DNA from: Lacticaseibacillus daqingensis | GTDB lineage: Bacteria > Bacillota > Bacilli > Lactobacillales > Lactobacillaceae | Assembly (NCBI RefSeq): GCF_003946115.1 | Contig: NZ_RHOH01000002.1 | Coordinates: 124,001-188,000, forward strand | Direction of reading: 5' to 3' | DNA length: 64,000 bases | Shown: positions 59,285-64,000 of the stretch, piece by piece | Layout of the letters: the number at the start of each line of letters is the position of its first letter | How positions within the stretch are numbered: position 1 is the first letter of the stretch | Notes under the pieces: generated by a model | The model's input: the letters and a program-made list of their open reading frames with translations, nothing else | Databases searched by the model: none | Told to the model about the DNA's origin: nothing | Made by a program: the position numbers and the translations under genes

Positions 59285-60340
59285 ATGGCAAACGATGCAA
59301 TTATTACGCTTGACCAGATCGACGTTGAATTCAAAGAAAAAACGCGTAGCGTCCACGCGGTTGACCACGTGGATCTGACCGTTGAACGCGGCGATATCTA
59401 CGGGATCGTAGGGTACTCTGGCGCTGGCAAGTCCACCCTAGTGCGGGTGATCAACCTACTGCAGCGGCCAACCGCCGGCACGGTCACCGTGCTGGGCCAA
59501 GACATGCTCGCACTGGACGCGCGCCAGTTGCGCGCCAAGCGTAAGCGCATCGGGATGATTTTCCAGCACTTCAATCTGATGAACTCGCGCACCATTGCGG
59601 AAAACGTGGCATTCCCGCTCAAGGGCCACACGCCTGCGGCCAAGATCAAGGCCAAGGTCGACGAGCTGCTGGAGCTGGTGGGGCTGGCCGACCGCGCCAG
59701 CGCGTACCCGGCTGAGCTGTCTGGGGGCCAAAAACAGCGGGTCGGGATCGCGCGCGCACTGGCATCAGATCCTGAGATCCTAATTTCCGATGAAGCCACC
59801 AGCGCGCTGGACCCCAAAACTACCAGCGCGATCTTGGACCTGCTCAAGTCGCTGAACGAGCGGCTGGGGCTAACCATTGTGCTGATCACGCACGAAATGG
59901 AAGCCGTCAAGCAGATCTGCAACAAGGTGGCGGTGATGGACGAAGGGCGCATCATCGAGCGCGGCTCGCTACTGAACATTTTTGCCAAACCTGAGCAGCA
60001 GCTGACCAAGGACTTTATCGACACGACGCTGCAGCTGGACGCGGCCTTGGCCGCTGTGCGCAAGCAGCCGGCGGTTCAGGCGCTCAAGGCGCCGGATCAA
60101 TTGGTACGCCTGACCTACGTCGGGGCGTCCACCGACCAGCCACTGGTCGCCACGCTGTACAAGGAATTCAGCGTCACAGCCAACATCCTGTTTGGGGATA
60201 TCCAGATTCTGCAGGGGACCCCGTTTGGCAACCTGATCGTGGTGCTCAGCGGCACGCAAGCTGACCTCGACCGCACGTTCGCCTACCTGAAAGCTAACGA
60301 CGTCACCGTTCAAGCCTTAAATGAGCAGGAGGAAGCCTAA
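59285..60340 (+). CDS. metN: Methionine ABC transporter ATP-binding protein
   Basis: 351 aa. Walker [10 protein letters not shown], signature [15 protein letters not shown], Walker [14 protein letters not shown]-loop ITHEM, then a C-terminal NIL (ACT-like) domain (about residues 265-345) that binds methionine and lowers transport when the amino acid is abundant. ACGAGG upstream. TAATG overlap with the permease gene. Confidence 0.96.
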   Translation: MANDAIITLDQIDVEFKEKTRSVHAVDHVDLTVERGDIYGIVGYSGAGKSTLVRVINLLQRPTAGTVTVLGQDMLALDARQLRAKRKRIGMIFQHFNLMNSRTIAENVAFPLKGHTPAAKIKAKVDELLELVGLADRASAYPAELSGGQKQRVGIARALASDPEILISDEATSALDPKTTSAILDLLKSLNERLGLTIVLITHEMEAVKQICNKVAVMDEGRIIERGSLLNIFAKPEQQLTKDFIDTTLQLDAALAAVRKQPAVQALKAPDQLVRLTYVGASTDQPLVATLYKEFSVTANILFGDIQILQGTPFGNLIVVLSGTQADLDRTFAYLKANDVTVQALNEQEEA

Positions 60341-61026
60341 TGTCAGTCATCGAAAAAATCTTCCCGAACGTGGTGCCGATCTGGAGCGGGGACAACGGGG
60401 TCGTGCAGGCCATCGAACAGACCCTGTACATGACGCTGTGGACCGCGCTGGCGGCAGGAATCTTGGGTCTGCTGCTTGGCATTCTGCTGATCCTCACCGA
60501 TGAGGACGGGCTGCTTGCCAACCGGCCGTTCTACTTCATCCTAGATAAAGTTGTGAACGTGCTACGCGCTATTCCGTTCATCGTGCTGCTTGCGGTGATG
60601 AATCCGGTCACCCGGGCCATTGTCGGCACCGGCATCGGGCCAACGGCGGCCCTTGTGCCCCTGATCGTGGGCACCGCGCCGTTCTTTGCGCGCCAGGTGC
60701 AAAACGCGCTTTTGACCGTGGACCCTGGCGTGATCGAAGCCGCCGAGGCCATGGGGCTGTCACCGCTGGGCATCATCTTCCGCGTGTACCTGCGTGAAGG
60801 CCTGTCCGAGCTCGTGCGCGTCGGTGTGCTGACCATCATCTCCGTTGTTGGGCTGACAGCCATGGCTGGGGCAGTCGGCGGCGGTGGCCTGGGGAACCTC
60901 GCCATCGCGATCGGCTACCAGCGTTACCAAAACGACGTGATCTGGGTCGCCCTGATCTTCATTCTCGTCATCGTCTTTCTGGTCCAGTTCGTTGGCGACA
61001 TCATCGCCCGCAAGCTGCACCACTAA
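60340..61026 (+). CDS. metI: Methionine ABC transporter permease
   Basis: 228 aa with five hydrophobic segments and the EAA loop for contact with MetN (IEAAEAMGLSPLGIIF). Shares one base with the metN stop (TAATG). Completes the metQ-metQ-metN-metI importer (the permease is also called MetP). Confidence 0.95.
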   Translation: MSVIEKIFPNVVPIWSGDNGVVQAIEQTLYMTLWTALAAGILGLLLGILLILTDEDGLLANRPFYFILDKVVNVLRAIPFIVLLAVMNPVTRAIVGTGIGPTAALVPLIVGTAPFFARQVQNALLTVDPGVIEAAEAMGLSPLGIIFRVYLREGLSELVRVGVLTIISVVGLTAMAGAVGGGGLGNLAIAIGYQRYQNDVIWVALIFILVIVFLVQFVGDIIARKLHH

Positions 61027-61043
61027 CAATCCGAATTACCGCG

Positions 61044-61072
61044 AAACGACCCCGCAATGGGTCGTTTTTTTT
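61044..61072 (+). terminator. Terminator of the methionine transport operon
   Basis: AAACGACCC (about 61044-61053) pairs with GGGTCGTTT (61059-61067), then more T. Confidence 0.9.
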
Positions 61073-61216
61073 GACCAGAGCAAAGGGGCGCGGTTATAAG
61101 GCTTAGACTGCACCAATAATTGCCACGTCGCGCGACAAAGCACGGAAAGAAGGAAGCGAGGCCGAAAGTCGCGGTTCGAAGACCTACCGTTATGGCGTCA
61201 CGTGCGGTGCTGGACG

Positions 61217-61247
61217 CAAAAACGCCACCCGGTTAGCGGGTGGCGTT
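61217..61247 (-). terminator. Terminator of yidC2
   Basis: On the minus strand AACGCCACCCG pairs with CGGGTGGCGTT around CTAAC, followed by TTTTTG. Confidence 0.85.
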
Positions 61248-61260
61248 GCGTGCAAACTGA

Positions 61261-62226
61261 TTAGTGGTGGCGCTGTTTGCCGGCATTGCGGCCCTTGCCG
61301 TTGCGCTCTGGGCGGCTGGCAGGGTCGATGGTGGTTTCGGTCACGTTAGCGGCCGCGATCGGGGCGTTGTTGGTGAAGGTGTTCTCATCCACGACGATGA
61401 CCGGTGGGTTCTCTGCCAGTTCGGCATCCATCCGCTTGCGGATGGCCGGAGTGATCATGTAGGTGACGATGATCTGTTGAATCAGGATGATGATCCCCCC
61501 AGCAAGGAAGTAAAGGCCCAAGCCAGCGTTGTACATCATACAGAAGAAGAAGGTCATCAGCGGGCTCAAGAAGGCGCTGGTTTGCATCTGCTTGCGCTGC
61601 TCAGGTGGGTACATCTGAAGCATGATGTAGCTTTGCGCCAAATAGAGGAGCGTGGCGATGATCGTGATGATCATGCTCGATTGGCCCAAGGCGATCCCAA
61701 AGAAGCGGCTGGAGGAAATCTCCGGGGAATAGGCGACTGCCTGGTACAAGCCGGAGAAGATCGGCAGTTGAATCAGAAGCGTCATGCACCCCATCGAGGG
61801 GATCATGCTGGTACCATTTTTCTTGTAGACGTCTTGCATCAGTGCGTTGAGACGCATCTGCTCCTCTTGCGAGCTGACCTTTTTCATTTGCTTTTGGATC
61901 AGGTCGACTTGCGGCTTGAGGATCTTCATCTTCTCTTGCGACTCGGTCATGTTCTTTTGTTGCCGCAGCATCAGCGGTAACAGGATCAGGCGCACGGCCA
62001 GGGTGATAATGATGATGGCGATCCCGTAGCCGTTGGCGGTGCCGACAAGCTGCGCCAACCATTCCATCAGGTGCTGGAGCGGCTTACCGATCAGGTTATA
62101 AAAAGTACCAAAAAAGCCGGTGGGGGCTTTGAGAGTGGCGTGTTTGGCCGTGTTACCACAGGCGGCCAGCAAAACGGTCAGGCTCCCCAGCCCCCCTAAG
62201 ACGAGCCATTGTTTTAATTTACGCAT
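61261..62226 (-). CDS. yidC: Membrane protein insertase YidC2/OxaA-type lipoprotein
   Basis: Inserts and folds membrane proteins with or after SecYEG. 321 aa; lipobox LLAAC (Cys23), the conserved five-helix Oxa1 core (GIAIIIITLAVRLILLPLMLRQQKNM, GCMTLLIQLPIFSGLYQAV, FFFCMMYNAGLGLYFL), with Arg in the first helix, and a basic C-terminal tail (RPERNGKGRNAGKQRHH) that can bind ribosomes. The long tail is the YidC2 hallmark. Monocistronic. Confidence 0.95.
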   Translation of the reverse strand: MRKLKQWLVLGGLGSLTVLLAACGNTAKHATLKAPTGFFGTFYNLIGKPLQHLMEWLAQLVGTANGYGIAIIIITLAVRLILLPLMLRQQKNMTESQEKMKILKPQVDLIQKQMKKVSSQEEQMRLNALMQDVYKKNGTSMIPSMGCMTLLIQLPIFSGLYQAVAYSPEISSSRFFGIALGQSSMIITIIATLLYLAQSYIMLQMYPPEQRKQMQTSAFLSPLMTFFFCMMYNAGLGLYFLAGGIIILIQQIIVTYMITPAIRKRMDAELAENPPVIVVDENTFTNNAPIAAANVTETTIDPASRPERNGKGRNAGKQRHH

Positions 62227-62323
62227 GTTGTCTTTCCCTTCATCTCATACTGCACACCATTCTACTTGAAGGGGCGGCGGCTTTCAACCCGCCACAGGCT
62301 GAAATCACTGGGTGTCACTTCAC

Positions 62324-62602
62324 CTACCGGACTAAGAAGCGGCTGTAGGCCGGGACGGGGTCCAGCACCCGTTCCGTGTAGTGGGTGACGTGGCCGCTAG
62401 GGCTTGGGCTGGCCTTGACGGCTGCGGTGAATTTGGCCATGGCCTCGGGCTCACCGACCGCTTCAATGGTGACCGATCCGTCAGCCTCGTTTTGGGCCAT
62501 CCCGACAATGTGGAGTTGCTGTGCCACCATCAACGTCATCCAGCGAAAGCCCACGCCCTGCACGCGACCCTCGACCCGAATTGCTTTTGCGATTTTTGTC
62601 AT
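62324..62602 (-). CDS. acyP: Acylphosphatase
   Basis: Hydrolyses acyl phosphates. 92 aa, the normal length. Phosphate loop GRVQGVGFR with Arg20, and catalytic Asn38 (QNEADGSV) are intact. GGAGGCGAG before the ATG. Divergent from the TrmH-family gene, an arrangement shared with other lactobacilli. Confidence 0.95.
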   Translation of the reverse strand: MTKIAKAIRVEGRVQGVGFRWMTLMVAQQLHIVGMAQNEADGSVTIEAVGEPEAMAKFTAAVKASPSPSGHVTHYTERVLDPVPAYSRFLVR

Positions 62603-62693
62603 CGTCTCGCCTCCGTTTTCTTCTCCTATTTTAGCATATTCACCGGCGGCCTATGATAGACTGACAAGGAAGCATACGCTTAAGGAGGCAACT

Positions 62694-63452
62694 ATGGAAT
62701 ACATCGCATCACCGAAGAACGAGCACATTAAGGCGGCTAAGAAACTGACGAACAAGAAGTACCAAAAGCAGGGGCAAGCCTACTTACTGGAGGGCTGGCA
62801 CCTGGTGGAAGAGGCGCTCAAGGCGGGTGTGACGCCCAAGCGGCTCTACGCAACGGACAAGTACCTGAACGAGCGGCTGCTCAAGCCGTTTTATGACATT
62901 ACCACCGAAATCTCACCGGAGGTGGCCAATCACTTGGCCGAGACGCCGACCCCTCAAGGCATTTTTGCCGTGATGCCGCGTGTGCCCGGCGCGCTCAGCA
63001 AAACGCTGAGCGGTCAGTTCCTGCTGCTGGATGGCATTCAGGACCCCGGCAACGTGGGGACGCTGGTGCGCACTGCGGACGCAGCCGGGATCGGCACGGT
63101 AGTCTTTGGTAACGGTACCGCCGATGCGTTCAACCCGAAAGTGCTACGCGCCATGCAGGGGAGTCAGTTCCACGTCAACCTGGTGACCGCGCCACTGCCG
63201 GCGCTGGTGGACCAGTTGAAGGCGGCCGGCGTGCCGGTGTATGGGACAGAGCTCAACGTGAACGCCTTGCCTTACACCGAGGTGGCACCGAGCGCCCAAT
63301 TTGGACTGATTGTCGGGAATGAAGGTAATGGCATGGACGCGGGCTTGCTACGGCAAACCGACACCAACCTATACATTCCCATCAAGGGCCGGGCAGAATC
63401 GCTGAACGTTGCGATCGCGGCCGCAGTGGTCCTGTTCCACTTGACCGCCTAG
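62694..63452 (+). CDS. TrmH family RNA methyltransferase (YsgA type)
   Basis: SPOUT-class 2'-O-ribose methyltransferase of rRNA or tRNA, 252 aa. N-terminal substrate-binding domain (about 10-90, KKYQKQGQAYLLEGWHLVEEAL) and SPOUT knot with LLDGIQDPGNVGTLVRTADA, FGLIVGNEGNGM and PIKGRAESLNVAIAAAV, the three SpoU motifs. Target nucleotide not known. AAGGAGG before the ATG. Confidence 0.93.
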   Translation: MEYIASPKNEHIKAAKKLTNKKYQKQGQAYLLEGWHLVEEALKAGVTPKRLYATDKYLNERLLKPFYDITTEISPEVANHLAETPTPQGIFAVMPRVPGALSKTLSGQFLLLDGIQDPGNVGTLVRTADAAGIGTVVFGNGTADAFNPKVLRAMQGSQFHVNLVTAPLPALVDQLKAAGVPVYGTELNVNALPYTEVAPSAQFGLIVGNEGNGMDAGLLRQTDTNLYIPIKGRAESLNVAIAAAVVLFHLTA

Positions 63453-63483
63453 CGGGTTAAGAATCGCTTAATCCCCGCCTTTT
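63452..63483 (+). terminator. Terminator after the TrmH-family gene
   Basis: GCGGGTTAAG pairs with CTTAA-CCCGC (two-base bulge), followed by CTTTT. Confidence 0.65.
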
Positions 63484-63496
63484 AACGGGGGAACCT

Positions 63497-63504
63497 GTTA
63501 TACT
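63497..63504 (+). promoter_or_regulatory. Extended -10 promoter of the HD-domain gene
   Basis: TGTTATACT with TATACT at 63499-63504; no clear -35. Confidence 0.5.
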
Positions 63505-63545
63505 ATAGGTGTGTTGAACGATTTTTGGTAAAAAGGGGATATTCA

Positions 63546-64000
63546 ATGAGCGACAAGCTTGATTGGACCAACGACACCGAGTATCTGGCGCTTGTCCAGG
63601 ATCTGTTAGATCAGCCGGCGGTTCAGCGGCTGGCGGACTACACGCAGCACCACTACTCGAATCGGTTGGACCACTGCATCAGCGTCTCTTACCGCAGTTA
63701 CTTACTCGGTAAGCGCTGGCATCTGAATGTCCGCGCGCTAGCTCGAGCGGGCCTGCTTCACGATCTGTTCTACTACGACTGGCGGACGACGAAGTTTGAC
63801 CTTGGCACGCATGCCTATGTCCACCCCCGCATTGCCTTGCGCAACGCGGAGAAGTTGACTGATCTGACACCGATGGAAAAAGACATCATCATCAAGCACA
63901 TGTGGGGGGCCACCCTCGGTGTGCCGCGCTACCGCGAGAGCCTGGTGGTGTCGTTAGTCGATGATTACGCGGCGGTCGATGAGGTGGTCGTCCCTTGGCT
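63546..64000 (+). CDS. HD-domain phosphohydrolase (3' truncated by window edge)
   Basis: The frame from ATG 63546 is open to the last base, so only about 151 residues are visible. HD signature in RLDHCISVSYRSYLLG (His) and ARAGLLHDLFYYDW (His-Asp), then HPRIALRNAEKLTDLT and a later Asp (SLVDDYAAVDE): a metal-dependent phosphohydrolase of the small HD family; substrate unknown. GGGG box upstream is modest. The position after the TrmH-family gene is common in lactobacilli. Confidence 0.88.
   Translation, partial: MSDKLDWTNDTEYLALVQDLLDQPAVQRLADYTQHHYSNRLDHCISVSYRSYLLGKRWHLNVRALARAGLLHDLFYYDWRTTKFDLGTHAYVHPRIALRNAEKLTDLTPMEKDIIIKHMWGATLGVPRYRESLVVSLVDDYAAVDEVVVPW

Noticed and set aside
61165-61190. 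tRNA-like T-loop (GGTTCGAAG) between metI and yidC
   Set aside because: The flanking bases do not form a 5-pair T stem and no acceptor, D or anticodon arms can be drawn.

Overview
The window is a GC-rich stretch of core chromosome from a low-GC-phylum (Firmicutes) lactic acid bacterium, most likely a high-GC member of the Lactobacillaceae (Lacticaseibacillus-like). The family assignment is inferred from gene content and order: yheA-yhaM-prsA, hit/ecsAB, ytmP-trmB, ytpPR-sftA-murC, polA-mutM-coaE-nrdR-dnaB-dnaI, a thrS T-box, infC-rpmI-rplT, a mevalonate operon, pyruvate oxidase, murT/tdk-prfA-prmC-ywlC-glyA-upp, the F1Fo ATPase operon, ywzB-mbl-epuA-yidD-rodA, a T-box metQQNP operon and yidC2. 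Species-level assignment is not possible from reading alone. I see no rRNA, tRNA, CRISPR array, insertion sequence or phage gene.

Layout. 1-8.7 kb: a 5'-truncated class A penicillin-binding protein, YheA, the exonuclease YhaM, the foldase PrsA, a YtxH-like protein, Hit, the EcsAB transporter, YtmP and TrmB. 8.7-14.9 kb: a small membrane protein, YtpP, YtpR, the soluble DNA translocase SftA, MurC and a Bax-inhibitor-1 protein. 15-22.3 kb: DNA polymerase I, MutM, CoaE, NrdR, then a 413-base non-coding stretch with inverted repeats, then the helicase loaders DnaB and DnaI. 22.4-26 kb: T-box and ThrRS, then the infC leader with IF3 (apparently an AUA start), L35 and L20. 26-28.1 kb is a small accessory patch: a 53-residue membrane peptide, a mutarotase-fold protein without catalytic histidines, a membrane-anchored Mrr-like nuclease and an unknown protein. 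28.2-33.8 kb: mevalonate entry enzymes (thiolase, HMG-CoA reductase, HMG-CoA synthase; GTG and TTG starts overlapping stops) and pyruvate oxidase. 33.9-41.9 kb: patatin, MurT (no GatD beside it), Tdk, PrfA, PrmC, Sua5/YwlC, GlyA and Upp.

41.9-49 kb holds a 575-base non-coding region and the complete atpBEFHAGDC operon, with a strongly folded element between atpE and atpF. Gluconate kinase and permease, with a perfect cre site, sit between atpC and ywzB. 52-55.5 kb is a cell-shape cluster (mbl, epuA, yidD, rodA). 55.7-61 kb carries a secreted GH3 glucosidase and the methionine ABC transporter with two tandem MetQ lipoproteins. 61-64 kb carries YidC2, acylphosphatase, a TrmH-family methylase and the start of an HD-domain protein.

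Most of the window is housekeeping: wall synthesis, replication, translation, energy. I did not find a clear new multi-gene system. The best leads are the atpE-atpF RNA element, a diverged intergenic repeat present twice (about 19.95 and 55.58 kb), the MurT without adjacent GatD, altered motifs in PrmC (NLPY) and HMG-CoA reductase (QAMGAN-type change), and the accessory patch at 26-28 kb.
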